Shown one piece after another: positions 1 to 8,229 of a DNA stretch of 64,000 nt. Made by a program: the position numbers and the translations under genes. Position 1 is the stretch's first letter, and each line of letters begins with the position of its first letter. A model generated the notes under the pieces. That model saw only the letters and a list, made by a program, of their open reading frames with translations. It was not told the DNA's origin and searched no databases. Where the stretch lies: assembly GCA_031732795.1 (NCBI GenBank), contig JAVMKC010000097.1, forward strand, positions 1-64,000, written 5' to 3'. The DNA is from Accumulibacter sp031732795. GTDB taxonomy: Bacteria > Pseudomonadota > Gammaproteobacteria > Burkholderiales > Rhodocyclaceae.

Positions 1-26
1 AATTAATAAATTAATAAAAATAAAAG

Positions 27-44
27 CCGGCATCTTTATTGCTT
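27..44 (+). promoter_or_regulatory. Candidate sigma-54 (-24/-12) promoter of the PEP-CTERM gene
   Basis: The element has GG at 29-30 and GC at 41-42 with exactly ten bases between them, and TTGCTT at the -12 side, which fits the RpoN pattern (TGGCAC-N5-TTGCA) with changes in the -24 box. An AT-rich stretch lies just upstream. The predicted transcript would start near 53, about 160 bases before the gene. PEP-CTERM genes in related bacteria are known to depend on RpoN with PrsK/PrsR, and both of those proteins are encoded in this window. Confidence 0.5.
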
Positions 45-213
45 GAGAAGCGTACGACTGATGAATGTCGTTACCCTCGACCCGTTTTCTATCACTGGTC
101 CACATCCGGTCGCATCCATATCGCGGATCGGAGCGCATGAAGAATCCTCTGATAAAAAGTCGAATTTTATTCACGGAATTCAGCATCACCTTCAACTTCT
201 TGGGAGATATTCG

Positions 214-810
214 ATGCACAAAAAAACTTTGCTTGCCGCCGCACTGGTGACTGCGTTGTCCGCGTCGGCCAATGCGGCGACCTTTCATTTCACCGGTAAT
301 ATCACCTATAACACTGACGTTATCAGAACGACTTTCACTCTCGATTCCGACGCCACCAATGTCAGGATTTGGACTGACTCTTTTCAGAGTGGAACCAACT
401 TCGATCCGATCACCGGATTGTGGAATGCCTCGACCGGCGCCCTGCTCGGCCAGAACGACGACAATCCCCTCATTCAGGCTGGGCAAACCTATTATGACTC
501 CGGGATGGTCATTCCCCTCTTGGCTGCGGGCACATATTGGTTCACCATCGCTGCTTATAGCAACTTCGCTTCTGGCCCCAACTACAGCGATGGCTTCGGA
601 TTCGACGGCCAGTCGCCGATTGCGATCGCCAACTGGTGCCAACCGGCCAGCAATAACTGCCAGAATCAAAAGGGTACTTACTGGAGCTTGTGGCTTGATG
701 GCGTTTCTTCGGCCGTCGATCCGAACCAGGTTCCAGAACCTACCGCACTATCACTTATCGGCCTGGGTCTCGCCGGACTGGTGTCGTTCAGACGTCGCAA
801 AACGCTCTGA
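214..810 (+). CDS. PEP-CTERM sorting-domain secreted protein, DVUA0089-like
   Basis: A protein of 198 residues, exported and expected to be processed by an exosortase and displayed on the surface or in the biofilm matrix. It opens with a classical signal peptide (KK, then LLAAALVTALSASANA), has a beta-rich middle with the motif NFDP typical of DVUA0089-like domains, and ends with the sorting tripartite signal: PEP after residue 170, a hydrophobic helix (LSLIGLGLAGLVSF) and RRRK. The ATG at 214 is chosen because a ribosome site (gggag) precedes it and the signal peptide starts there, although the frame is open further upstream. No exosortase is encoded in this window. The ligand or role of the mature domain is not known; PEP-CTERM proteins are linked to floc formation and exopolysaccharide in related bacteria. 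Confidence 0.88.
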   Translation: MHKKTLLAAALVTALSASANAATFHFTGNITYNTDVIRTTFTLDSDATNVRIWTDSFQSGTNFDPITGLWNASTGALLGQNDDNPLIQAGQTYYDSGMVIPLLAAGTYWFTIAAYSNFASGPNYSDGFGFDGQSPIAIANWCQPASNNCQNQKGTYWSLWLDGVSSAVDPNQVPEPTALSLIGLGLAGLVSFRRRKTL

Positions 811-861
811 TCTGGAGCATCTCCGCTTACACGGCAACTCGACAATTCCACCTGCCTTCTC

Positions 862-888
862 AAGGCCCCTTCCATGGGGCCTTTTTTA
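862..888 (+). terminator. Rho-independent terminator after the PEP-CTERM gene
   Basis: An eight-base stem (aaggcccc / ggggcctt) with a short loop is followed directly by a run of T. It lies about 50 bases after the PEP-CTERM stop codon on the same strand and makes that gene a single-gene unit. Confidence 0.8.
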
Positions 889-1089
889 TCTACAAAACAA
901 ACATATAGACAAATTTATATCTCGATAAACCACTATCTTGGTCTCGCCAGATTCAATCCGGCAGGGTTCTTTATGCCATGGAATCAGTTCTCGGCAAATT
1001 CGCGTCGCATTGACCGAATCATGAAATCTGCGGGCATTCCGCAATGCTTTGCTTTGTTGTCATGAGATCGCGCTAAAAGGCCCGCCAAT

Positions 1090-1119
1090 TTGACAGCGTT
1101 AAACGACGGCGACTGAATA
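1090..1119 (+). promoter_or_regulatory. Possible sigma-70 promoter for the acyl-CoA dehydrogenase
   Basis: A perfect -35 hexamer TTGACA at 1090-1095 is followed after 18 bases by TGAATA at 1114-1119. The start codon is 120 bases downstream. Apart from this and the terminator at 862-888, nothing else is visible in the 429-base gap between the two genes. Confidence 0.35.
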
Positions 1120-1239
1120 TAACCTCGAGTGGCGATCAACGTCTTCAAAAAATTTTCAATTTCAGCCAATCCCCCTTATCCTTGCCGACCACGCGGCGCG
1201 ATAATATTGCGCACAGCGAATGTCCTAGGAGAAATCACC

Positions 1240-2376
1240 ATGATCTTGACCCCCGAACAGGAAATGATCCGCGATTCGCTGCGTGCTTTCGCTCAGGAGC
1301 GACTGGCACCTTTCGCCGGCGAATGGGACCGCCAGCACACCTTCCCGGCCGAAGCCCTGCGCGAACTCGGCGCGCTTGGCGCCTTGGGAATGGTCGTCCC
1401 CGAACAATGGGGCGGTGCCGGCATGGATTACATGTCATTGGTGCTGGTTCTCGAAGAAATCGCCGCCGGTGACGGCGCCACCTCGACGATCGTCAGTGTG
1501 CAGAATTCGTTGGCCTGCGGCATCACCATGAAATACGGCACCGACGAACAGAAAGAAACTTGGCTCAAACCGCTGGCTGGTGGCGAAATGCTCGGTTGTT
1601 TCTGCCTCACCGAGCCACACACCGGTTCCGACGCCGCGGCAATCACCACCCGCGCCGACCGTGATGGCGATCATTTCGTCCTCAACGGTGTCAAACAATT
1701 CATCACCACCGGCAAATACGCCCAGGTGGCGATCGTTTTCGCGGTCACCGACAAGGCGGCAGGCAAAAAGGGAATCTCCTGTTTCCTGGTGCCGACCAGC
1801 ACGCCGGGCTACATCGTCGCCCGTCTCGAAGAAAAAATGGGCCAGCACGCTTCCGATACCGCGCAAATCCTGCTCGAGGACTGCCGCATTCCCGCCTCAT
1901 GCCTGTTGGGCAAGGAAGGCGACGGCTATCGCATCGCCTTGTCCAATCTCGAAGCCGGCCGCATCGGTATCGCCGCCCAATCGGTGGGCATGGCACGCGC
2001 GGCTTTCGAGGCCGCGGTACAGTACGCCAAGGAACGGCAAACTTTCGGCCAGCCGATCATCGAGCATCAGGCGGTCAGCTTCCGACTGGCCGATATGGCA
2101 ACGCAAATCGACGCCGCCCGGCTGATGGTCTGGCGTGCAGCGACTTTCAAGGATGCCGGAAAGCCCTGTCTGAAGGAGGCATCGATGGCCAAGATGTTCG
2201 CTTCGGAAATGGCGGAAAAAGTGTGTTCCGATGCCATCCAGATTCTGGGGGGATACGGTTACGTGAGTGACTTCCCGGTCGAACGGATCTATCGCGATGT
2301 CCGTGTTTGCCAGATCTACGAAGGGGCCAACGATATTCAGCGACTGGTCATCGGTCGCTCTGTCGCCGGTGAGTAA
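1240..2376 (+). CDS. Acyl-CoA dehydrogenase
   Basis: An FAD-dependent acyl-CoA dehydrogenase of 378 residues, the usual length for the short/medium/branched-chain group. It catalyses alpha-beta oxidation of acyl-CoA thioesters and passes electrons to ETF. Visible features are the N-terminal helical domain, the FAD/substrate signature CLTEPHTGSDAAAI, the flavin-binding C-terminal segment QILGGYGYV, and the catalytic glutamate in QIYEGANDIQR near the C-terminus. The ATG at 1240 follows a good ribosome site (taggag); the frame is open upstream but without a start signal. It overlaps the next gene by eight bases, so dehydrogenase and thioesterase are translationally coupled and likely act in the same fatty or branched-chain acid degradation route. 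The exact chain-length preference cannot be read from the sequence. Confidence 0.93.
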   Translation: MILTPEQEMIRDSLRAFAQERLAPFAGEWDRQHTFPAEALRELGALGALGMVVPEQWGGAGMDYMSLVLVLEEIAAGDGATSTIVSVQNSLACGITMKYGTDEQKETWLKPLAGGEMLGCFCLTEPHTGSDAAAITTRADRDGDHFVLNGVKQFITTGKYAQVAIVFAVTDKAAGKKGISCFLVPTSTPGYIVARLEEKMGQHASDTAQILLEDCRIPASCLLGKEGDGYRIALSNLEAGRIGIAAQSVGMARAAFEAAVQYAKERQTFGQPIIEHQAVSFRLADMATQIDAARLMVWRAATFKDAGKPCLKEASMAKMFASEMAEKVCSDAIQILGGYGYVSDFPVERIYRDVRVCQIYEGANDIQRLVIGRSVAGE

Positions 2377-2812
2377 TTCCAGCCGTCACGTTCTGCGTGC
2401 CGGGATCAGCGTTGAAGCGCTCAACGCGCGCGCTCCTGGCTTCCTGCCAGATTGGTTCGGAGTCGAAGTGCTCAGTCTCGACCCGGGCAAACTCTCCGGG
2501 CGATTGATTATCCGCCCGGAGATGCTGGCACCGAACGGCTTTTTGCACGCGGCAACGATCATCGCTTTGGCCGACACTTGTGCCGGCTACGCGACGATTG
2601 CTCATCTGCCGAACGGCGCCGAAGGCTTCACGACCATCGAATTGAAAGCCAATTTTCTCGGCACGGCAACCCATGGCGAATTGAGCTGTTCGGCTACCGC
2701 GGTCCATACCGGACGAACGACACAGGTATGGGATGCCGAGGTACATGACGGCGACAATCGTCGGTTGGCACTTTTCCGGTGCACGCAAATGATCCTGTGG
2801 CCCAAACCCTGA
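2369..2812 (+). CDS. PaaI-family hotdog thioesterase
   Basis: A 147-residue hotdog-fold protein of the PaaI type, expected to hydrolyse acyl-CoA or aryl-CoA esters in the cytoplasm. The family signature is the central GFLHAATIIALADTCAGYA segment, where PNGFLH and the helix ADTCAGYA line the active site, followed by TIELKANFLG. It starts with GTG inside the stop region of the acyl-CoA dehydrogenase (GTGAGTAA), which favours translational coupling over the longer open frame upstream. Together the two genes form a small acyl-CoA processing operon. Substrate unknown. Confidence 0.85.
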   Translation: MSNSSRHVLRAGISVEALNARAPGFLPDWFGVEVLSLDPGKLSGRLIIRPEMLAPNGFLHAATIIALADTCAGYATIAHLPNGAEGFTTIELKANFLGTATHGELSCSATAVHTGRTTQVWDAEVHDGDNRRLALFRCTQMILWPKP

Positions 2813-2921
2813 CCGTGATCAACTGGATGGCTCGCCAAGGACAGGGGCGCGCGTATTGCGCTGCCGTGTCTTAACGGGCAAGATTTATTCTTCCCACTTT
2901 TTTGCGATCCTCTCCGGTTCG

Positions 2922-3086
2922 ATGTCGCCGATTTCTCGACGCGCCGCTGCTGTCGTTCCCCCATCTTCTTCAGCCTGGGTTTTCAGGGGTAACACCGCTC
3001 TCTGCGCCAGCGCTCTGCTGCGTTTGTCATGGGCCGGAAGCGCTTTACTGCTGTTGTGGGTGACGGTTTTCTGGGCCCTCGACTGA
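2922..3086 (+). CDS. Possible small membrane protein (54 residues)
   Basis: A short frame from ATG 2922 encodes 54 residues with a basic N-terminus (SRRAAA) and one C-terminal hydrophobic stretch (GSALLLLWVTVFWALD) that could span the membrane. No convincing ribosome site precedes it and no family is recognised. It fills much of the gap between the thioesterase and the metal transporter, just before the intergenic repeat. It may be real or chance; conservation of the frame in relatives would decide. Confidence 0.25.
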   Translation: MSPISRRAAAVVPPSSSAWVFRGNTALCASALLRLSWAGSALLLLWVTVFWALD

Positions 3087-3103
3087 GCGGTTGTGAAGCA
3101 ATG

Positions 3104-3229
3104 GTCACGAGCAGGCCAAGAGGCCAGGCGCGAGCGAGCGGCGAGACCTATCCAGTGGATAGGCGATGAGCGAACGAGTGAGCAACGACGCAGATGGGCC
3201 GCGCAGTAGATTTATTCACCACCTCTGAC
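3104..3229 (+). repeat. Intergenic repeat family A, copy 1 (long form)
   Basis: This segment matches 40546-40627 on the same strand. Shared blocks are the leading gtcac.agcaggccaaga, ggcgcgagcgagc, and aacgacgcagatgggccgcg followed by cagtagatttatt and ctctgac. This copy carries about 44 extra bases between the second and third blocks. Both copies end shortly before a gene start on the plus strand. Confidence 0.85.
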
Positions 3230-3241
3230 ACAATCCCGCGG

Positions 3242-4036
3242 ATGCCGTTCCACTCGCCTCTTTCTCTTGCAAACCCGCCAATCCTGAGTTTCGAGAATCT
3301 CACCTTGGGCTACAACCGGCATCCCGCCGTTCATCATCTGCGCGGAGAAGTGACCACAGGCAGCTTGCTGGCTATCGTCGGCCCCAACGGCGCCGGCAAA
3401 TCGACGCTGCTCAAAGCCATTGCCGGCGAACTGCGCCCCTTGCAAGGTCGCATCGATTATCACGGCCTGCATCGGCGACAGATTGCCTACCTGACGCAGC
3501 AGCCGACACTGGATACCAGTTTTCCCGTCACCGTCCACGATTTCGTCGCCATGGGTTTGTGGCGGACAATCGGCGGGTTTGCCGGATTGAGCGCCGGTAT
3601 GCGCGAACGAATCGACACGGCGATCGATGCCGTCGGCCTGACAGGGCTGCAGCGGCGGCCGGTCGGTGCCGTTTCCGGCGGCCAGCTCCAGCGCGCATTG
3701 TTTGCCCGGGTGATGCTGCAGGATGCCTCGCTGGTTCTGCTCGACGAGCCGTACCGGGCCATCGACGCCGCCACCATCCACGATCTGGCCGCCCTGGTCC
3801 GCCAATGGCACCTGGAAGGCCGCACCGTGATCGCCGTGTTGCACGATCTCGACCACGTTCGCCGCGAATACCCGCACACCCTGTTGCTGGCGCGTGAAAT
3901 GGTCGCCGCTGGCGATACGACGTCCGTTCTCACCGAGAGCCATCTGCAACGCGCCCGTGAGCTCGCGGAGGGACGCTCTGACAGCTATGATCCGGCATCG
4001 TCGTCGGTCTGTCATACCGACGATCCACCCCGATGA
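3242..4036 (+). CDS. Metal ABC transporter ATP-binding protein (ZnuC/MntB type)
   Basis: The ATPase of a TroABCD/ZnuABC-type metal uptake system, 264 residues, cytoplasmic. It shows Walker A GPNGAGKST, the Q-loop region AYLTQQP, the signature VSGGQLQRA, Walker B LVLLDEP and the H-loop histidine in AVLHDLDHV. In Walker B the usual second half (FAGVD or similar) reads YRAID. It starts at ATG 3242, ends four bases inside the permease gene (ATGA overlap) and is followed by the binding protein, so the three form one operon. The metal is zinc or manganese; see the binding protein. Confidence 0.9.
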   Translation: MPFHSPLSLANPPILSFENLTLGYNRHPAVHHLRGEVTTGSLLAIVGPNGAGKSTLLKAIAGELRPLQGRIDYHGLHRRQIAYLTQQPTLDTSFPVTVHDFVAMGLWRTIGGFAGLSAGMRERIDTAIDAVGLTGLQRRPVGAVSGGQLQRALFARVMLQDASLVLLDEPYRAIDAATIHDLAALVRQWHLEGRTVIAVLHDLDHVRREYPHTLLLAREMVAAGDTTSVLTESHLQRARELAEGRSDSYDPASSSVCHTDDPPR

Positions 4037-4914
4037 CCGACACACTGCTCTCGCTGCCGTTGATCGCGCCGTTCATCGAATTCGGCTTCATGCGCCGGGC
4101 TTTGGCCGGCTGCTTGGCGTTGGCACTGGGCGCGACACCAATCGGTGTTTTGCTGATGCTGCGCCGGATGAGCCTGGCGGGTGACGCCATGTCGCACGCG
4201 ATCTTGCCTGGCGCAGCCATCGGCTACCTCATCGCCGGCTTGTCGTTGCCAGCGATGAGCCTGGGCGGCCTGCTGGTTGGACTGACCGTCGCCGTACTCG
4301 CCGGCGGTATTTCCCGGCATTCAGTGATCAAAGAGGACGCCAGCCTGGCCACCTTCTACCTGCTCTCTTTATCGTCCGGCGTACTGATCATTTCTCTGCG
4401 CGGCAGCAGCGTAGACTTGCTGCACGTACTGTTCGGCAGCGTGCTGGCGCTCGACGACGCAACATTGCTGTTGCTCGCCAGCTTTGCGTCGTTGTCGATG
4501 GTCGTTCTCGCCCTTGGCTTACGACTGTTCGCCCTCGAATGCTACGATCCAGCTTTTCTGGCACGGATCAGCCGATTGGCGCCGTTGGCGCATTATGGTT
4601 TCCTGATTTTGCTGGTCCTCAACCTGGTAGCCGGTTTTCATGCCTTGGGAACACTGATGGCCGTCGGGATCATGATCCTGCCGGCGGTAACCGCCCGCCT
4701 GTGGGTCTGCAACCTTGGCCCGTTGCTGCTGATCGCCTCGGCGACGGCATTCCTCGGCTCATTGACCGGCTTACTCATCTCATACTATGCCAATCTCCCC
4801 GCCGGCCCGGCGATCGTCCTGACACTAGGCGCCGGCTATCTGCTGTCCTTGCTCATCGGTCCACTAGGCCCGTTGGCTAGCAGATGGCGTTCCGGTTGGC
4901 ATTTCGAACGCTGA
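4033..4914 (+). CDS. Metal ABC transporter permease (ZnuB/TroC type)
   Basis: An integral membrane protein of 293 residues with eight or nine hydrophobic segments and the ABC-3 family layout, for example RRMSLAGDAMSHAILPGAAIG near residues 45-65, which is the conserved gating region of ZnuB-type permeases. It forms the membrane channel for the ATPase encoded just upstream, with which it overlaps by four bases. The binding protein follows after 23 bases. Some members of this family are duplicated in Mn systems; here there is a single permease. Confidence 0.9.
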   Translation: MTDTLLSLPLIAPFIEFGFMRRALAGCLALALGATPIGVLLMLRRMSLAGDAMSHAILPGAAIGYLIAGLSLPAMSLGGLLVGLTVAVLAGGISRHSVIKEDASLATFYLLSLSSGVLIISLRGSSVDLLHVLFGSVLALDDATLLLLASFASLSMVVLALGLRLFALECYDPAFLARISRLAPLAHYGFLILLVLNLVAGFHALGTLMAVGIMILPAVTARLWVCNLGPLLLIASATAFLGSLTGLLISYYANLPAGPAIVLTLGAGYLLSLLIGPLGPLASRWRSGWHFER

Positions 4915-4937
4915 CCCTCAGGAGGACAGAAAATCCT

Positions 4938-5879
4938 ATGCGTCGTCGGACTCGTTTCATCCTCTTCACGCGCCTGCTTTCCTGTCTGTGGCTGACGCTG
5001 GCAAACAGTACGACAATCGCCGCAGACAAGCTGCCGGTTGTCGTCAGTTTCAGTATTCTCGCCGATTTGACTCAACGGATCGGCGGCGAACATCTGCATG
5101 TCCATACGTTGGTCGGTCCCGGAAACGACGCACATGTTTACCAACCCACACCAGCCGACGCCCGCACCTTGTCGAACGCCCGCCTGGTAATCATCAACGG
5201 ACTGGGCTTTGAAGGCTGGATAGAACGGCTGGTCAGATCAGCCGGTTATCGCGGTAGAGTCATCATCGCCAGCCAAGGGGTTACTCCTCTTCGCTTGGCA
5301 AACACGGCCAAAGATCAGCACCCGTCACCGGATGAACATGCGCACGACGAGAACCTGGACCCGCACGCTTGGCAGGATCTCGGCAATGCCCGTCGTTACG
5401 TCGACAACATCAGTGCTGCACTGAGCGAGATTGATCCGACAAACAAAAATGTTTTTCAGACCAATGCCGCGCGTCTTCGAGATGAAATAGCCACTCTCGA
5501 CCGCCAGATTCGTACCACGTTCAACAGCATCCCGGCAGAACGTCGCAAGGTGATCAGTTCACACGGTGCGTTCAATTATTTCGGGCGCGCGTACGGCATC
5601 CGCTTCATTGCCCCAGTCGGGATCAACACCGATGCCGAACCCTCCGCCGCCACCGTCGGAGCAATCATCCGCCAAATTCGCCAGGAAAAAATCAAAGTGC
5701 TGTTCGTCGAGAACATCACCGACCCGCGTTTGCTCGAACGAATCAGCCGTGAATCCGGCGCCCGAGTAGGCGGCACCTTATACTCCGACTCGCTGGCCAA
5801 AGCAGGCACCTCTGCCGACAGCTATCTCGGCATGATCAGTCACAACGCCAAAACACTGGCCGGCGCATTGACTGACTGA
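4938..5879 (+). CDS. Periplasmic metal-binding protein (TroA/ZnuA family)
   Basis: The cluster A-I solute-binding protein of the same operon, 313 residues. It has a signal peptide (RRRTRFILF to TTIAA), the first histidine ligand in NDAHVYQPTPAD, a second in LDPHAWQD, a third in SSHGAFNYF and an aspartate in YSDSLAK near the C-terminus. This His-His-His-Asp set resembles TroA, which takes zinc and manganese; classical Mn binders have Glu at the third position. A short acidic/histidine loop (DEHAHDEN) precedes the second ligand, a reduced version of the His-rich loop of ZnuA. The ATG at 4938 follows a strong aggagg site. Zinc is more likely than manganese, but this is an inference. Confidence 0.9.
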   Translation: MRRRTRFILFTRLLSCLWLTLANSTTIAADKLPVVVSFSILADLTQRIGGEHLHVHTLVGPGNDAHVYQPTPADARTLSNARLVIINGLGFEGWIERLVRSAGYRGRVIIASQGVTPLRLANTAKDQHPSPDEHAHDENLDPHAWQDLGNARRYVDNISAALSEIDPTNKNVFQTNAARLRDEIATLDRQIRTTFNSIPAERRKVISSHGAFNYFGRAYGIRFIAPVGINTDAEPSAATVGAIIRQIRQEKIKVLFVENITDPRLLERISRESGARVGGTLYSDSLAKAGTSADSYLGMISHNAKTLAGALTD

Positions 5880-5937
5880 TAGTCATCCTGCTCCGTGACC
5901 CATTGACCGCACCGACGCAAATGCCATGCCAAACACG

Positions 5938-5965
5938 TTGACACCAAGCCGCTGGGGCGTAGACT
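5938..5965 (+). promoter_or_regulatory. Sigma-70-like promoter upstream of the DUF4332 gene
   Basis: A perfect TTGACA (5938-5943) is followed after 16 bases by TAGACT (5960-5965). The next gene on this strand starts at 6126, leaving a leader of about 150 bases in which no other element was seen. Confidence 0.5.
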
Positions 5966-6125
5966 ATTTATTGTTGGAACAGCGACTTGGCGTTTGATTT
6001 GTCATTGATGAACCAGATCAACGAAATCGATGCCAGCCGCACTTGTGCCAACAGCATAAAGACCCAATCAAGCCGCATAGGCACACGGCTTATTCTTTGC
6101 ACCACTACGTTTCGAAAGGTGACCC

Positions 6126-6533
6126 ATGAGTGTGGCGATCAACGATCTTAAAGGCATGACTCCTGATATTTTGAAGCAACTCAAAGAATTGGGAATTTCC
6201 CAAAACGAGCAGCTTCTGGAGGCAACGAAATCCCCTGAAGAACGCAAGTCCTTGGCAGCAAAGCTCGGCATCGAGACCCGTCCGCTGCTGGAACTGGCCA
6301 ATCGTGCTGATCTTTCGCGGATTAAGGGAGTCGCCGGTGTTTACTCGGATCTGCTTGAGCAAGCCGGCGTCGATACGGTAAAGGAACTGGCTACCCGTCG
6401 TCCAGATAACTTGCACGCAAAAATGGTCGAAGTAAATCAGGCAAAGAACCTGACTGCTCGTCTCCCCACCCAGGAAATGATCGAAAGCTGGGTCGCCCAA
6501 GCCAAAGAGTTGCCTAAGCTGCTGACTTACTGA
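6126..6533 (+). CDS. DUF4332 helix-hairpin-helix-like protein
   Basis: A 135-residue soluble protein of the DUF4332 type. It carries two helix-hairpin-helix-like repeats, visible as DLKGMTPDILKQLKELGI (residues 7-24) and DLSRIKGVAGVYSDLLEQAG (around 62-81), the pattern GV/GM followed by a short helix and LxxLGI/LxxAGV. Such repeats usually contact DNA backbone, but no member function is established. It starts at ATG 6126 after the site aaggtg. It stands alone with its own promoter. Confidence 0.75.
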   Translation: MSVAINDLKGMTPDILKQLKELGISQNEQLLEATKSPEERKSLAAKLGIETRPLLELANRADLSRIKGVAGVYSDLLEQAGVDTVKELATRRPDNLHAKMVEVNQAKNLTARLPTQEMIESWVAQAKELPKLLTY

Positions 6534-6543
6534 GTATTTTTTT

Positions 6544-6580
6544 CTCACGAGCAGGTCGACAGGTGAGGCCTGTTCGTGAG
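6544..6580. other. Strong hairpin 3' of the DUF4332 gene
   Basis: Twelve bases ctcacgagcagg pair with cctgttcgtgag (one G-T wobble) around a 13-base loop, beginning ten bases after the stop codon. The T run lies before the hairpin, not after it, so it is not a canonical terminator for the plus strand. It may be an mRNA 3' stability element or a bidirectional structure between converging genes. Confidence 0.5.
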
Positions 6581-6757
6581 CAAGATTCCAAATCGTCCGG
6601 AAAAGCATTGCGCACTATCTGCAGCACTGAAGTGGTCGGTTAGACTGACCAATGGTTCATTCAGAAGCAACTCGCCACCAACGCGTCGGTTGCCGGGATT
6701 GTCGTTTTTTCAAACACAACTTTTCACTGGTTTTTTATGACCTGTCTTTGACAATTT

Positions 6758-7369
6758 TCAGGCATAGACTGGCGAATGACCATCGTGCCTAATGCGCAGC
6801 TCGGCGAGCATCTGCTTTTCAGTCAGATCGGCAGCCCATGCCGGACGAAGCTGAAAATGAGGCTGATCTTTGATCGTCTTCCAATTGCCACCCCATTCGA
6901 GACCCAGGTCGACACCTAACACGCCAACCGCTTTGTACTTGGCTGAATCTCCGAGATATTTGTTTCCTTCGAAAACGCCAATATCGAAGGCAATGCCAAA
7001 ATTATGATTCGATTGCCCTCCGCGAGCATTGGTTACGATCGATCCCGGAGCGGTTCGTCCCTTGGCGTACAGCGCATCCTGCTCCTGATAAGTACGTAAG
7101 CCACTGAGAATCTTTATCTTGATTCCGGAAGCGTCTGCTTTTTGGACCAATGCTCTGGCATAGGGTTGTACTTCTGGCAGCAGCGTGGCAATGATTTTCT
7201 CGCTGCGATCGTCAACAGCGGCGATCGTCGCCGGCTTCGCATTGCTGTGTCCATCGTTGTTCTTTATCAGACGTTCGTAGATTGCGCCCCAGGTTTGCGG
7301 GCCAGCTTTTCCGTCCACCTCGACGCCAAGTTCCTGTTGAATGGCTGAAATCATTTCATCGATACGCAT
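6758..7369 (-). CDS. M15-family peptidase with peptidoglycan-binding-like N-terminus (endolysin type)
   Basis: A 203-residue zinc peptidase of the M15 family, which cuts peptide bonds in peptidoglycan stems. Residues 1-35 (DEMISAIQQELGVEVDGKAG) look like a small peptidoglycan-binding repeat, and the catalytic part shows SNHNFGIAFD (metal His and Asp), LEWGGNW, and the last metal histidine in DQPHFQL. There is no signal peptide, which is typical of phage L-alanyl-D-glutamate endolysins and of proteins released by a holin. No other phage gene is nearby, so it is either a domesticated endolysin or a lone moron-type gene. Start at ATG 7369. Confidence 0.82.
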   Translation of the reverse strand: MRIDEMISAIQQELGVEVDGKAGPQTWGAIYERLIKNNDGHSNAKPATIAAVDDRSEKIIATLLPEVQPYARALVQKADASGIKIKILSGLRTYQEQDALYAKGRTAPGSIVTNARGGQSNHNFGIAFDIGVFEGNKYLGDSAKYKAVGVLGVDLGLEWGGNWKTIKDQPHFQLRPAWAADLTEKQMLAELRIRHDGHSPVYA

Positions 7370-7668
7370 GACTCTCTCTCGCTGACAAAACGTTGATCAA
7401 GTTCACGAAGCAGGCAATCGCTTGTTCGACGTAGACTGTCCACCGCGACGAACTGTACTTGCCACCAGCAAGCATCCGGTCAGTCGCTGATGACATGCTC
7501 TTTATCTGATCTGCAGCATACCACCAATTTGCTGGGAATCAATATCGACGTAGTGACAGACTCGGCGATGATTCTCTGATAATCCGAACGAAGTGCAAGC
7601 CCGGCATGAGCAATCGGACAATTCAAAGCTTATTGCAATGTTTACAAGGACTCGGTAACCCAAAGCAA

Positions 7669-7711
7669 AACGGGGAGCAACGCCAACTTAAATTCGGCGT
7701 TGCTCCCCGTT
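7669..7711 (-). terminator. Terminator of the ATP synthase operon
   Basis: A perfect 16-base stem (aacggggagcaacgcc against ggcgttgctccccgtt) with an 11-base loop lies 19 bases after the atpC stop. On the minus strand the stem is followed by TTTTG. This is the only structure seen in the 360-base gap 7370-7729. Confidence 0.8.
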
Positions 7712-7729
7712 CAAAAGCGCGATACAGAC

Positions 7730-8155
7730 TTAGTGGTGCCGGTTACGCAGTTTCTTGATGGCTTGCAATTGAGCGACAGCTTGCGCCAACTCGGCTTCCG
7801 CAGTCGCCAAACCCACATCCGAGCCACGATTTTTCAGTGCTTCCTCCGCACGACGCTTGGCTTCGAGTGCTTTGGCTTCATCGAGATCGCTGGCGCGAAT
7901 CGCGGTATCTGCGAGAACGGTGATCATCGCTGGCTGGACTTCCAACATCCCGCCCGAGACATAAACCAACTCGTATTCGTCACGATCGGGGATTTTCAAG
8001 CGCACCGTTCCGGGTTTGATGCGAGTCAGCAACGGGGTGTGTCGCGGGTAAATACCAAGCTCGCCCGCTTCGCCGGGAAACACCGCAAAATCGGTTTCGC
8101 CAGAAAAGATCAATTCTTCGGCACTTACCACATCGACATGGACTCTGATGGACAT
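7730..8155 (-). CDS. atpC: ATP synthase epsilon subunit
   Basis: The central-stalk epsilon subunit of F1, 141 residues. The N-terminal beta-sandwich is clear (VHVDVVSAEELIFSGE, FPGEAGELGIYPRHTPLLTRIKPG) and the C-terminal two-helix hairpin (DLDEAKALEAKRRAEEAL onward) can inhibit hydrolysis by insertion into the rotor. It is the last gene of the nine-gene operon and is followed by the terminator. Confidence 0.96.
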   Translation of the reverse strand: MSIRVHVDVVSAEELIFSGETDFAVFPGEAGELGIYPRHTPLLTRIKPGTVRLKIPDRDEYELVYVSGGMLEVQPAMITVLADTAIRASDLDEAKALEAKRRAEEALKNRGSDVGLATAEAELAQAVAQLQAIKKLRNRHH

Positions 8156-8229
8156 GATTTTTTCCCTTGCTACCTGATGAAGTCGCCGCTAACCCTGCTC
8201 CACGCGTAGCGGCGACATAATGGCCGCCC

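Noticed and set aside
6544..6580. Strong hairpin considered as a terminator
   Set aside because: No T run follows on either strand; listed only as a hairpin.
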